Origin: Eggerthellaceae bacterium | GTDB lineage: Bacteria; Actinomycetota; Coriobacteriia; Coriobacteriales; Eggerthellaceae | Direction: 5' to 3' | Assembly (NCBI GenBank): GCA_009782615.1 | Contig: WRIS01000005.1 | Coordinates: forward strand, 1 to 64,000 | Length of the DNA stretch: 64,000 nt | Shown here: positions 35,011 through 44,497 of the stretch, one piece after another | How the letters are laid out: each line of letters begins with the position of its first letter | Position numbering within the stretch: position 1 is the first letter of the stretch | Program-made: the position numbers and the translations under genes | The notes under the pieces: generated by a model | The model's input: the letters and a program-made list of their open reading frames with translations, nothing else | Database searches by the model: none | Told to the model about the DNA's origin: nothing

Positions 35011-35827
35011 AGGCATTCACTACCATATTGCTGAATGGGGAGATCGCCGCAATCCGCCGCTCATTTTGCTCCATGGATTTTCGGAAAGTTCTGCTACCTG
35101 GAGCGACATTGCACCGCGGTTAGCTGAAAACCGTTTCGTGATTGCTCCTGACCTCATTGGGCACGGCAAAAGCGACCGTTCCAACGAACCGGCTTCCTTT
35201 GAAATGGCAGCTTTGTTGGGGTGGCTTTCGGCACTGCTTCGCTGGCTGTGGGTTGACTGCGCTGATTTTGTAGGCTATTCGATGGGCGGACGCATTGCCC
35301 TTATGTATGCGTGTACGCAGCCTCATCGGGTATCGTCCCTTGTTTTGGAAAGCACGGGCTTGGGACCTAGAACCGAACCACAGCACCAAGCGATGCTCAA
35401 ACGCGATTTGGATACCATCAGTTTCTTAATGCAAAGTGACAGCGAACAGTTTGCGGATTTTTGGGAAAGCCAAGCCCTTTTCGAAACGCAAAAACAACTC
35501 CCCGAAGAAGTGCGGGCAAAGATTCGTGCTATGCGTGTGGCGAACGACCCGCATGCTCTTGCGTTGATGATTCGGGGCACGGGGCACCACACCATGCCTG
35601 ACCTTTCGCAAAAGATTACCTCGTTGCCTATGAAAATTCTCTATATTGCAGGAATTCTCGATAGACGTTATTTGAAAATTGCCGAAACGCTTCAACGGAA
35701 ACGGGGAATATCTGCGCTGCTTCTCAACACAGGACACAACGCGCATCTGGAAGCGCCCGAGCCGTATATCGGACAAGTGAAGAAGTTCTTAGAATCATCG
35801 CCCTTGCATGAGTATCGCCTCAAATAA
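34991..35827 (+). CDS. menH: Alpha/beta hydrolase, probable SHCHC synthase MenH
   Basis: This protein has 278 residues from ATG 34991, chosen because AAGGAA lies just upstream and it gives the normal fold start; it overlaps menD by 20 bases. Its features are the oxyanion strand PLILLHGFSESSATW, DLIGHGKSDR, the nucleophile elbow GYSMGGRIA (S97), and the C-terminal histidine in NTGHNAHLEAP. MenH eliminates pyruvate from SEPHCHC. Assignment to MenH rather than a generic hydrolase rests on position between menD and menB. Confidence 0.9.
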   Translation: MAIFSHRGIHYHIAEWGDRRNPPLILLHGFSESSATWSDIAPRLAENRFVIAPDLIGHGKSDRSNEPASFEMAALLGWLSALLRWLWVDCADFVGYSMGGRIALMYACTQPHRVSSLVLESTGLGPRTEPQHQAMLKRDLDTISFLMQSDSEQFADFWESQALFETQKQLPEEVRAKIRAMRVANDPHALALMIRGTGHHTMPDLSQKITSLPMKILYIAGILDRRYLKIAETLQRKRGISALLLNTGHNAHLEAPEPYIGQVKKFLESSPLHEYRLK

Positions 35828-35962
35828 CGCTACTATAAGAGGTAACAAAACAAGGGGAAAATGAGCGCTCCTTGCAGACGTCTTGCAGACATCTTGCAGG
35901 CGGTGCGCTCGAAAAGCAGCAAACGCAACGCAAAAGCGACACGCACGAGAAAGGAATACCCT

Positions 35963-36802
35963 ATGAGCACCGTTATCTGGGAAGCGGGGAAAACCTACGA
36001 AGAAATTATCTACGAAACCTTTGAAGGAATCGCAAAAATAAGCATTAATCGTCCCGAGCGACGCAACGCTTTTACGCCGCTTACCGTAACCGAACTCTAT
36101 GACGCTTTTACTCTTGCGCGCGACGATGCGCGCATTGGTGTCATTATCCTAACTGGAGCCAATCATGACGGCAGTCCTGAAGACCAGGCGTTTTGTTCGG
36201 GTGGAGACCAAAAGATTCGTGGTGTGGGGGGCTATGTCGGGCAGGATAATATTCCGCGGCTTAACGTGTTAGATTTGCAGCGCTTGATTCGCGTTGTGCC
36301 CAAGCCCGTGATTGCGATGGTGAACGGGTATGCGATAGGCGGTGGGCATGTACTTCATCTGCTGTGCGATTTGTCGCTTGCGGCACAAACGGCAAAATTC
36401 GGGCAGACTGGTCCTCGTGTTGGCAGCTTCGATGCGGGGTATGGCGCAGGGTATTTGGCAGCGATTGTCGGACAGAAAAAAGCGCGTGAAATCTGGTATC
36501 TTTGCAGACAGTATTCTGCGGCAGAAGCGCTTGAAATGGGCATGGTAAACAAGGTGGTTGCCTTCGATGAACTCGAAGCCGAATGTGTTTCGTGGGCGCA
36601 AGAAATGCTTGCTATGTCGCCAACGGCGCTGCGTTTTATGAAGGCATCTTTCAATGCGGCAACAGATGGTCTTGCTGGTATCCAACAACTTAGCGGCGAT
36701 GCTACACTGTTGTATTATACGACCGCCGAAGCGCAAGAAGGGCGCGATGCTTTTAAGGAAAAAAGAGAACCCGACTTCGGTCGTTTCCCTAAATTTCCCT
36801 AA
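35963..36802 (+). CDS. menB: 1,4-dihydroxy-2-naphthoyl-CoA synthase
   Basis: This protein has 279 residues from ATG 35963, which has AGAAAGGAATA upstream; the longer in-frame extension is basic low-complexity and not conserved-looking. Crotonase-fold landmarks are [35 protein letters not shown] (oxyanion hole; specific to MenB), [22 protein letters not shown] and [18 protein letters not shown]. It closes the second ring of the naphthoquinol. It is 135 bases after menH and followed by the menE-menC fusion. Confidence 0.96.
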   Translation: MSTVIWEAGKTYEEIIYETFEGIAKISINRPERRNAFTPLTVTELYDAFTLARDDARIGVIILTGANHDGSPEDQAFCSGGDQKIRGVGGYVGQDNIPRLNVLDLQRLIRVVPKPVIAMVNGYAIGGGHVLHLLCDLSLAAQTAKFGQTGPRVGSFDAGYGAGYLAAIVGQKKAREIWYLCRQYSAAEALEMGMVNKVVAFDELEAECVSWAQEMLAMSPTALRFMKASFNAATDGLAGIQQLSGDATLLYYTTAEAQEGRDAFKEKREPDFGRFPKFP

Positions 36803-36942
36803 GAAATCTTGAGGATTTTTCGCTATAAAGGTCTGTGTGAGGTGCGTAGGCTTTTCATATAAACAGCGAGTAGAGAGTAGAAAACAGAGCGCGACAAGAG
36901 CAGCAAGCAAGAGCAGCGAGGAGAGAACAGAGAGTAGCGGAT

Positions 36943-39813
36943 ATGTTAGCTGAATTTGAACGCCTTGCAAAACAGTGCCCGCAAGACCCATGTTTTTATT
37001 TCATTGATGACGATGGTCGCATGAGCGCGTATTCGTTTGAAGAGGTGCGCGCGCGTTCAGCGGTGCTTGCCTTTCAGCTTCAAAAAGAAGGGGTTACGCG
37101 CAAAAGTTACGTTTCGGTTGATATGGCAAATTGCCCTCACTTCATCTTTCTTATTTTGGCTGCTGCCTACGGGGGATTTTCGCTGGTGGTGCTTAATCAC
37201 CGCCTGACAGAAGAAGAAAAAACTGCGCGTCTTTTTGAATTGAAAATCATGCGTAATTTTCGTGTTGCGCTGCACTTAGACGAACAGCGGGTTGAACACC
37301 TGCTTACCAAAGCAAATTTCTTGAGCCCCGATTCAGCTGAAGAACCCGGCGACTCCCGAGAAAAACGCAGTTTTTTCCGCACCAAGAAAACGCCCTTTGC
37401 GGTACAAGAATCTCGGGAAAGAAGCGAGGTGTTCCATTGGCTTGAGCAGGGCGTGGCTTTTTTTGAAAAGAGTGCGTCTGCGCTGGTTTTGTTTACTTCG
37501 GGAAGTGCTGGGCGTCCGAAAGCAGCCTCCCTTACCTGGAATAACCTTTGCGGTTCGGCTAAAGCCACCAACACAGTGTTGGGCACGTTCGGGCAAGGAA
37601 TGTGGCAAGTAGCATTGCCGCTTTTCCATATCGGGGGCTTTCAGATTGTCGTGCGCTCCATCTTAAACGCCACACCCTTCATGCTCTATCATCACTTTGA
37701 TGCTGAGCGCATCCTTGATGATGCAGTTTCTTATGGAGCAAGCCATATCTCGGTTGTTGATAAGATGTTGCAAGATTTTCTCGCGACCGAACAGCCCGAA
37801 CGCTTGCAGAGCTATCGCTGCATTTTGCTGGGGGGAGCGATTCCAAACCCCGTAACGCTTCAGCGTGCACGCGAGGCAGACATTCGGCTCTATATCAGTT
37901 ATGGCATGACGGAAACGGCAAGCATGATTGCTGCCAACTTTGCAGGCATTGGCTATAACGGAAGTTGTACCTTGTTGCCTGGGTATGAAGCGCAAATTAT
38001 TTCACCTGACGAAGAAGGCATCGGGCAGCTTGCGGTGCGGGGGCCAGGCGTTTTTGACGGCTACCTCAATTCGCGGGCAGCTTTTACGGTCGATGGATTT
38101 TTTCTTACGGGTGATTCCGCGTCGATGCGCTCTCAAAAAATCACGGTGCAAGAACGCATTAACGATATGTTTGTTTCAGGGGGAGAAAACATCTATCCAG
38201 CAGAGATAGAAGATAAGCTGCTGAGGATTCCTCAGGTTTCGGATGCATTTGTGTTTGGTGTCGAGGACGAGGTGTGGGGCAAGCGCCCTGTGGCGCTGCT
38301 CGAACGAAGCATTGCAGCAGCGGCCGAAACAGAAAACGACAGCGCGGATGTAGGTTCTTCAAAAGCTCTCGACACAGAAAAAGCGAACGCTTCGGCGGGT
38401 TTCGATGGAGCAGAAAATACCTGTTCGGGTCAGGCTTTTGCGGTTGAGGTGCGAAAAAGTCTTGAATCGCGTTTGGCAAAAATTTATCGCCCGCATCATA
38501 TTTGCGTGATGGACGCCTTCCCACGAACAGGGATAGGTAAGCCCGACCGTAGAATGCTCAAACAGCGCTATGAAGAGCGGCTGGAAATACACGAAGTGCG
38601 TCTATATCGTATAAGGCAGCAGTTTAAAACACCTATCACCACAGCAAAAACCACACTACGCTTTCGGGAGTCAATTATCGTTGAAGTTATTGACTGGGCA
38701 GGACGTAGCGGGCTTGGAGAATGCGTTGCGTTTCCTACCGATTGGTATCTTCCTGAAACATTGGAGCAAGATGAGGCTGTCCTGAAAAACTATCTGGTTC
38801 CTCTCGTGCTCGACCAGGTATATCTTCACCCACGAGAAGTTTCGCTGTGCTTTGATGAATGCGACGGTGCAGCGGCATATCCCTTGGCTAAGGCTGCGCT
38901 CGAACCAGCATTTTGGGATTTATATGGCAAGATTGTTGAAAAACCGCTGTGGCAGCTGCTCAACGAGGAAATCAAAAGCGATGCAGTTTCCTCTTTGGCG
39001 TTTGTTGCACCCAAAAAAGAATCGTTGGACGACGATGGGGGCAGCGCAGAAAAGGTTGCGGTTCGGGCAGGACTGGTTTTAGGGATTCTCCCCGTTGAAA
39101 AAACACTTGAAGCAGTTCAAAACGCTGTTGATGAGGGCTATTCGCGCGTGAAACTTAAAGTGAAACCAGGGGATGATCTTGTTCGGGTAACGGCAGTGCG
39201 CGAAGCGTTTCCTGCTATCACGCTTATGCTTGATGCTAACCAATCCTATGTTGAACAAGAATTCGCAACCCTGCGAGCCTTTGATGAACTGGACATTTGC
39301 TGTATTGAAGAGCCGCTTGACCCTGGGCGCTCACCAAAAGTTGGACCAACGGGGCTTTTTGCGCGGCTTGCTCGCTTGCAGAAAAATATGAAAACACCTA
39401 TTTGCCTTGATGAATCGGTTGTCAATGCGCTCGACCTCAATCAGGCTTTGTCTTTCCCAGGGCTGCGGTCATACGCGCTTAAAATTGCGAAGCTAGGTGG
39501 GGTAACACCTGCGCTTGCGATGTATAAGCATCTGCAAATACACAAAGCGCAGGTTTGGATGGGCGGAATGTATGATACGGGCGTTTCAAAATATCTTCAT
39601 GCGGCTTTTGAAACCTTGCCCGACATTACCCCTGAAGGAGACCTTTCGTCCTCGTCAAACTATTTTGAACATGACTTGTGCGATCCGCCGTTTGAGGTAA
39701 AAGAGGGGATGGTCGTGTTGAATACGGAAGGTCACGAAAAGGGTCTTGGCTGCGTACTTAACTACGAAACGCTCAACAAGATACTCATCGACCACCGAAG
39801 CTACGCCCGCTAA
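36943..39813 (+). CDS. Fused o-succinylbenzoate-CoA ligase / o-succinylbenzoate synthase (MenE-MenC)
   Basis: This single 956-residue frame holds two consecutive menaquinone enzymes. Residues about 1-545 are an acyl-CoA synthetase: P-loop LFTSGSAGRPKAASL (about 182-196), YISYGMTETASM (about 316-327), FFLTGDSA and the C-terminal lysine region TGIGKPDRRML. Residues about 548-956 are an enolase-superfamily MenC: SRVKLKVKPGD (K-x-K, about 734-740), LMLDANQSY, CIEEPLDPG, ICLDESV (three metal-ligand acids) and YALKIAKLGG. A Ser/Ala/Glu-rich insert (about 460-500) sits in the ligase C-domain. The two catalytic sets look intact. OSB made by the second half is the substrate of the first, so the fusion could channel it. 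The RBS is weak in a purine-rich 140-base leader. Confidence 0.93.
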   Translation: MLAEFERLAKQCPQDPCFYFIDDDGRMSAYSFEEVRARSAVLAFQLQKEGVTRKSYVSVDMANCPHFIFLILAAAYGGFSLVVLNHRLTEEEKTARLFELKIMRNFRVALHLDEQRVEHLLTKANFLSPDSAEEPGDSREKRSFFRTKKTPFAVQESRERSEVFHWLEQGVAFFEKSASALVLFTSGSAGRPKAASLTWNNLCGSAKATNTVLGTFGQGMWQVALPLFHIGGFQIVVRSILNATPFMLYHHFDAERILDDAVSYGASHISVVDKMLQDFLATEQPERLQSYRCILLGGAIPNPVTLQRAREADIRLYISYGMTETASMIAANFAGIGYNGSCTLLPGYEAQIISPDEEGIGQLAVRGPGVFDGYLNSRAAFTVDGFFLTGDSASMRSQKITVQERINDMFVSGGENIYPAEIEDKLLRIPQVSDAFVFGVEDEVWGKRPVALLERSIAAAAETENDSADVGSSKALDTEKANASAGFDGAENTCSGQAFAVEVRKSLESRLAKIYRPHHICVMDAFPRTGIGKPDRRMLKQRYEERLEIHEVRLYRIRQQFKTPITTAKTTLRFRESIIVEVIDWAGRSGLGECVAFPTDWYLPETLEQDEAVLKNYLVPLVLDQVYLHPREVSLCFDECDGAAAYPLAKAALEPAFWDLYGKIVEKPLWQLLNEEIKSDAVSSLAFVAPKKESLDDDGGSAEKVAVRAGLVLGILPVEKTLEAVQNAVDEGYSRVKLKVKPGDDLVRVTAVREAFPAITLMLDANQSYVEQEFATLRAFDELDICCIEEPLDPGRSPKVGPTGLFARLARLQKNMKTPICLDESVVNALDLNQALSFPGLRSYALKIAKLGGVTPALAMYKHLQIHKAQVWMGGMYDTGVSKYLHAAFETLPDITPEGDLSSSSNYFEHDLCDPPFEVKEGMVVLNTEGHEKGLGCVLNYETLNKILIDHRSYAR

Positions 39814-39905
39814 AAAGAGCAAGAATCACGGTGTGAGTGCCCAAAGATTGGGGCTACAAATATGATATTCTTATAGTCTCAATACTTAACAAATCGGAGA
39901 TTTGC

Positions 39906-41417
39906 ATGTCGAGGGAAAAAATAAAAATAATTCCGCTTATTCCACCTTTTAGGATGCTCGGCTTGTCGTTTGTTTTGGCTTGGAATAGCTGTGTTTTTCT
40001 TTCGCCCGTGGTGTTCTCGCAAGGTTTCGAACCGCTTTATAGCATTGAAAATGCACGCTTCTTTTTCTTCGCGGCGCTTATTATCACCTTCCTCATATTT
40101 GCTGTTTTCAAAAAGAGGATGAGAGAGCTTTTTGACTATCGGAGCGCTCGAGTCGCTGCGCCCTTGTTGCTCTTTGTCGGTACTGCGCTCATTGTGCTGG
40201 GCAGCTACGGCAATTATCCTGCCGCTGCAGCATTGTTTTTGGTACGGGTTAGCTCTTTCACTGCGGGAATAGCCAGTTCATTGTTCATGCTTTTGTGGGG
40301 CTGCTATTATAGTTCACTTCCTGAAAAAAATAGCAAAACCGTCATTCCTCTTTCGGTGTTGCTTTCTGTTTTGTACTATCTTGCCATTACCAGCGTTGGG
40401 CAACTTCTAGGCACTGTTCTTCTTTTTACCTTGCCGCTTTTTTCGGCCCTTACGCTGTGGCTTGGACGCATTAATCTTGCCAAGGATGCAGGTGTTGAAG
40501 AAAAGGACATTTCTGACTCGAAAACAGCGGCCTTGGCGCAGGGGGATAATTCCTTCGACAAAGACAATTCCGGGAACACGAAAATCAACATTCCTTGGCC
40601 CTCTGCCATTGTCACGTCGTTGCTTTGGGTAAGCTTTGGAGTTATGTGGGCAATTTGGATTAGCACCTTTATGTACGTTGAAGCGTTTGAGCGAACAACC
40701 CTCGTTGTTGTTCTCAGCGTTGCGATAGCTCTTTTAGCACTCATCTTGTTTGTCGTCGTCTTTGCGCGCCAAGTTGATTTTACCAATGTGTTTTGGTGGG
40801 CAGTTCCTCTAATTGTCATAGGGTTTACTTTTGTTCCGTATGTTGATTCTGGCTGGAGGATTCTTGCAAGCTGCTGTATCTTCATGGCAAAACCTATGAT
40901 GGAAATGCAGATCTGGACTCACTTCGCTTCTATTTCTGGAAAAGGTAAGGCGTCAGCCACGCAGCTGTTTAGCGTTGGCTTGCTCGCTCTTTGTTTCGGA
41001 GAACTGATTGGGTCAATATTTGGAATTATCGCCCTGACCCAGTCTAACGGAGAAGGGCTTTTGTCAATTTCGCTCGTGGTTGTCAACATTATTGTTTTCT
41101 CGCTGCTTGCTATGATGTTTGTGGTTAATCGAGTTAAACAGGAAAAACGCAAAGAAACCGTGTTGCCGCAATCCTCGCGTGCCCCCCACAAAGACACCTG
41201 CCAAAAGATTGCAGAACAATATAAATTAACGGCACGTGAAACAGAAATACTTATTCTTTTGGCTAAGGGGCGAAACAGACCCTACATCGAAAAGGCTTTG
41301 CATATTTCTCACAATACCATCAACACCCACACCCGTCACATATACGAAAAAATGAACATCCACTCACGCCAAGAGTTTATAGATTTTTTTGAGGTTATGA
41401 AAGCAGAAAACTCTTAG
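39906..41417 (+). CDS. LuxR-family regulator with multi-helix membrane domain
   Basis: This protein has 503 residues from ATG 39906 (MSREKIK). About 400 residues of alternating hydrophobic helices (roughly twelve) are followed by a cytoplasmic LuxR-type helix-turn-helix (about 440-500: LTARETEILILLAKGRNRPYI, then HNTINTHTRHIYEKMNI). This membrane-LuxR architecture is a hallmark of Eggerthella-type Coriobacteriia, where such genes often sit next to molybdopterin reductase operons. Its stop overlaps that of the convergent NapH-like gene, which makes the adjacent respiratory cluster the likely target. A ligand-sensing role for the membrane part is inference. Confidence 0.92.
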   Translation: MSREKIKIIPLIPPFRMLGLSFVLAWNSCVFLSPVVFSQGFEPLYSIENARFFFFAALIITFLIFAVFKKRMRELFDYRSARVAAPLLLFVGTALIVLGSYGNYPAAAALFLVRVSSFTAGIASSLFMLLWGCYYSSLPEKNSKTVIPLSVLLSVLYYLAITSVGQLLGTVLLFTLPLFSALTLWLGRINLAKDAGVEEKDISDSKTAALAQGDNSFDKDNSGNTKINIPWPSAIVTSLLWVSFGVMWAIWISTFMYVEAFERTTLVVVLSVAIALLALILFVVVFARQVDFTNVFWWAVPLIVIGFTFVPYVDSGWRILASCCIFMAKPMMEMQIWTHFASISGKGKASATQLFSVGLLALCFGELIGSIFGIIALTQSNGEGLLSISLVVVNIIVFSLLAMMFVVNRVKQEKRKETVLPQSSRAPHKDTCQKIAEQYKLTARETEILILLAKGRNRPYIEKALHISHNTINTHTRHIYEKMNIHSRQEFIDFFEVMKAENS

Positions 41418-42280
41418 TCTGCATCGGGTTTCTTTTTGGGCAGCACGGGAAAAGATACTGCGTGAACTGGGCAAACATCGGAACAATCTCGACATTTTGA
41501 ACAATCAGCAAGAGTCTTTGTTGTTTGTGTCGCTCGGATATCAATATGTTCTTTGCATACCTGATAACAGTGCGAACATTCTGTTCGACCCGATAAACTG
41601 AGACAGGCTTCTGCGTCGATATGGGGTCTGAAGAACCGATTTCCACGCGAGATCAGTGCATAGAGCGCGCCGAGAGGGCAGATTTTCGAACACCACCGTC
41701 TGAAGAAAAGCAACTCAAGAACGAGAAAGACGGGAATAAAAAGGAAAGTCAGCCCCAACGAGGCTCCTCCCGTAATAAGGTAGACGATTCCTGCAATGAG
41801 TGCAAAGGTAAGACCTAGGGGGCACACGAGACAAAACACAGGAAACCCAGCGAAAAGAGAGGCGCCAAGCACTCCAACGAGAGTCAGAAGGCGCGTGTCT
41901 AGTCTCGCGCGCTTTGGCACCTCTGTGTCTATCGCCTCTGTATCAGCTGGGGTGTTTTTTGGAAAAAACTTGTTCGTTATGCGAGCTAAAAGACGTTGCG
42001 TCAAAGGGAAAGGGCATATCCAGGCGCAAAAGACTTTCCCTAAAACAATCGTAATCAACAAGACACCAAGGAAAACAACGAATGCGCGCGGTATAAATAA
42101 TCGAGAGGCAAAGAAGGTTTCTAAATATCCCAGAGGGCACAGTGCTATCAGTTCTCCTATGCCAAGTGCGCTGTATGAGCCCCAATCAGTATGCAGAACA
42201 AGGCCCACGATGACGATTATCAGCACGAGCGAAATGCTGATTGTTCGAAGTAGTGCGCCTTTTGTCAGCCACTTTTTCAT
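41414..42280 (-). CDS. NapH-like membrane 4Fe-4S quinol dehydrogenase subunit
   Basis: This 288-residue membrane protein has about five helices and two cytoplasmic-side CX3CP motifs (VFCAWICPFPLTQR, VFCLVCPLGLTF, RWCSKICPLGALY). At the C-terminus two ferredoxin-like clusters appear (CSHCYQVCKEH and CSKCRDCSDVCPVHAV). The layout is that of NapH, which oxidises menaquinol and passes electrons through NapG to a periplasmic reductase. It overlaps the NapG-like gene by four bases (ATGA). No nap reductase is in the window; the electron acceptor is probably the DmsAB-like pair at 43949-46825. Confidence 0.9.
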   Translation of the reverse strand: MKKWLTKGALLRTISISLVLIIVIVGLVLHTDWGSYSALGIGELIALCPLGYLETFFASRLFIPRAFVVFLGVLLITIVLGKVFCAWICPFPLTQRLLARITNKFFPKNTPADTEAIDTEVPKRARLDTRLLTLVGVLGASLFAGFPVFCLVCPLGLTFALIAGIVYLITGGASLGLTFLFIPVFLVLELLFFRRWCSKICPLGALYALISRGNRFFRPHIDAEACLSLSGRTECSHCYQVCKEHIDIRATQTTKTLADCSKCRDCSDVCPVHAVSFPVLPKKKPDAD

Positions 42281-42936
42281 ACGGAATCCAACCTTGCTCC
42301 GTTAGGAACCACCGTAACGGCTCTCATAATCTCGCCCGTTTTTGAAACATATTCCTCGGGACAATAAAACTCACAAGCGCCGCAACCATTGCAGCGATTC
42401 TCGGTAAGAAAGGCATATCCGTTGTCGTCAAGTTCAATCGCAAAATAGGGACAAGCCTTCTTACAGACATCGCAGTGTTGTGGGCAGAAATCGGTATTGA
42501 TTTTGGCTAAGCCAATGGAAAAGGTTCGTACTTCTTTCGAATAGCCTGTTTCTTTGTTAAGAGTGAAAGCAGGATTGAGTTTGAGTGTTCCCAGTGCTGC
42601 AGTAGGGCATACCACGACGCACTGCGGAGGGAGAGGGGTTTTGAGCCCTCCTGCATCGTGGCAAAAATTACAATAACTTTTTCGGAAGTTGAGCCAAGGC
42701 GTTCTCAGCTCAAGCAAGCCCCCAAAAAGAACAGGTTCAATAACTCGTTGCGGGCAAGCTTCAACGCAGCGGTTGCAGCGAACACAAAGGGAAAGAAAGC
42801 GTTTTTCAGTTTGGGCACCTGGAGGTCTGCAGAGCAGTTTTTTCACTCTGAAATTCAGAGCTCCTGTTAGAACAGCAACAGCAGCTATGCCTGAAGCAAT
42901 AAACTCTCGTCGTGTTATCTTGCCACCTTTAAGCAT
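42277..42936 (-). CDS. NapG-like exported ferredoxin with Tat signal
   Basis: This 219-residue protein has a twin-arginine signal (ITRREFIASGIAAVAVLTGAL). Four 4Fe-4S binding motifs follow: CVRCNRCVEACPQRV (about 52-66), CNFCHDAGG, CDVCKKACPYFAI, and CNGCGACEFYCPEEYV (about 178-193). This is the NapG pattern of an extracytoplasmic electron carrier partnering with NapH. It is encoded directly upstream of and overlapping the NapH-like gene, and 36 bases after the chaperone gene. Confidence 0.9.
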   Translation of the reverse strand: MLKGGKITRREFIASGIAAVAVLTGALNFRVKKLLCRPPGAQTEKRFLSLCVRCNRCVEACPQRVIEPVLFGGLLELRTPWLNFRKSYCNFCHDAGGLKTPLPPQCVVVCPTAALGTLKLNPAFTLNKETGYSKEVRTFSIGLAKINTDFCPQHCDVCKKACPYFAIELDDNGYAFLTENRCNGCGACEFYCPEEYVSKTGEIMRAVTVVPNGARLDSV

Positions 42937-42972
42937 CTTGTCCCCTGTTTATTGTTGGACAAAAACAGTATC

Positions 42973-43674
42973 TCAAACAGCAAGAATGTTGACACATTCC
43001 TCAATAAGCAAAACGTCCTCCACAATGAAACTTTCTAAAAGATCTGCCAACGCTACAAAGTATGGTTGGTTTGTTTCGGTGCGAATTTTTGTAGCAAAAG
43101 AACCAACCCATTTTGAAAGGTGGTTAGAAAGGAAGGTCTTTTGATCTTGAATATTTTTTTGTACCGAAAAAATATCGAGCTTTTCCGCATCAAGCAAGGC
43201 CGCAAGGTTGTTGCAAAGCTCACGCATAAATTCAAGTTCGAAACCAATATGATCATCGGGTTCTTGACCTTGTGCAAGAATCTCAAACCCAGCGTTTCGA
43301 TAACACTCTCGAACATTCATAGTAACGTCAGAGAACATACGTCGGGGACTACCTCGATAGATGGACTCATAAGGTGCGGCTTTCTTTGGGCGAGGACCCA
43401 AAAACAAGCGGGCATATTCGGCACGAAGGCTACCAGCAAGTTCCTTGAAGTCGACATCTTTTAGGGAAGAAAGGAATGCGAGAAACGCCCGTTCCCCTTC
43501 GAAAATCATATCGTTAGAACAAGCGGCGGATGTTGAGGTGTAGAGTTCTTCGAGTTCGGCACTGTTTTGCTCCTTGATAAAGAGTGTCGAAAGAAGGTGG
43601 TAGAGACCTTTTCTGTACGCGGTCATTTCTTTGAGGTATTCACGGTCCTCGCTGGAGATTTGCTGATGGGTCAT
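42973..43674 (-). CDS. TorD/DmsD-family molybdoenzyme chaperone
   Basis: This protein has 233 residues from ATG 43674, which has GGAAAG upstream; a TTG six codons earlier is less likely. It is all-helical, with the family core YARLFLGPRPKKAAPYESIYRG (quoted in part: RLFLGP, APYESIY), VRECYRNAGFE and PDDHIGFELEFMREL. These proteins bind the Tat signal of a molybdopterin reductase and help insert the cofactor. Its natural client is the DmsA-like protein encoded upstream on the same strand. Confidence 0.92.
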   Translation of the reverse strand: MTHQQISSEDREYLKEMTAYRKGLYHLLSTLFIKEQNSAELEELYTSTSAACSNDMIFEGERAFLAFLSSLKDVDFKELAGSLRAEYARLFLGPRPKKAAPYESIYRGSPRRMFSDVTMNVRECYRNAGFEILAQGQEPDDHIGFELEFMRELCNNLAALLDAEKLDIFSVQKNIQDQKTFLSNHLSKWVGSFATKIRTETNQPYFVALADLLESFIVEDVLLIEECVNILAV

Positions 43675-43800
43675 TCTGTTCACACTTTCCAATGTTTTTA
43701 AATCATAACGGTTAAGCGATAGTTTTCAGGTAATCAGTTTAGCCTATTCTCGCTCAATGGTCTTGGCAGCACGCGGCAAATCAGCTGTTGCGCTCAGTAT

Positions 43801-43837
43801 ATGCGGCAACATATTGATTAACAATTTGTTGCCGCAT
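43801..43837. repeat. Long perfect palindrome between the dmsB-like and torD-like genes
   Basis: ATGCGGCAACA (43801-43811) and TGTTGCCGCAT (43827-43837) pair perfectly. After one T-T mismatch the stem continues with ATTG/CAAT around ATTAA, for 15 pairs in all. No U tract follows on either strand. It lies in a 274-base gap inside an otherwise tight cluster. Possible roles are a regulator-binding dyad for the downstream torD-napGH unit, or an RNA processing/stabilising hairpin. Confidence 0.6.
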
Positions 43838-43948
43838 TCGGAGGAGTTCCAACACTGCGCTTGCAGGCAAGAGTACATATTTTGGTGATACCTACAAGCA
43901 GGTATGTTGGCCATCAAAGTTGTTAAATAGACTTAACCATCCTTGCAA

Positions 43949-44467
43949 TTAGATCGGAATAAACCGAGTGCTTGGTCCTGTGGGCTCTATCGTAAAACCA
44001 ACGCCCTCTTGAACACCGCCAGCGGCCTCGTTTTCTTCAAGGGTTCCAACGGTTAGAACCTTGAGCGGACAAGACAGCACACACGCTGGTTCATCATCGT
44101 TATCAAGGCGAGCAACGCATAAGTCGCATTTGATGATTTTTCCCGTGTCGGCGTTTTCTTTGCAGGCTCCATACGGGCATAGATTAACGCAAATCATGCA
44201 GCCAGTGCACACCTCAAGGTCATGCGTTACAATTCCGTCGTCCTCGCGCTTTTGGAGTGCACCAACAGGGCATCCTGCTAGGCAAGCTGGTGCTTCACAA
44301 TGATTGCAGGCAAGGGATATGAAAGGGCCTATGAGCTTGTGGTCTGCGTTATCTGCAACACGGGGATAGAGCCCCACTGCTGTTTGATTGCGAACTTGAC
44401 AAGCCATCTGACACGCTTGACAGCCAATACAGTATTTTTGCTCAAAGAGAAAACCAATCTGTGACAT
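43949..44467 (-). CDS. DmsB-like iron-sulfur subunit of a molybdopterin oxidoreductase
   Basis: This 172-residue ferredoxin-type protein lacks a signal peptide and has four cysteine clusters: CIGCQACQMAC (about 13-23), CNHCEAPACLAGCPVGAL (about 57-74), CTGCMICVNLCPYGA (about 90-104) and CDLCVARL...CVLSCP. This pattern binds four 4Fe-4S clusters and passes electrons to the catalytic subunit. Export would occur by hitchhiking on the Tat signal of its partner, encoded 30 bases upstream. AAAGAGGTACTGAA precedes the ATG. Confidence 0.93.
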   Translation of the reverse strand: MSQIGFLFEQKYCIGCQACQMACQVRNQTAVGLYPRVADNADHKLIGPFISLACNHCEAPACLAGCPVGALQKREDDGIVTHDLEVCTGCMICVNLCPYGACKENADTGKIIKCDLCVARLDNDDEPACVLSCPLKVLTVGTLEENEAAGGVQEGVGFTIEPTGPSTRFIPI

Positions 44468-44497
44468 TTCAGTACCTCTTTCTTTAGTAAATAGCCC

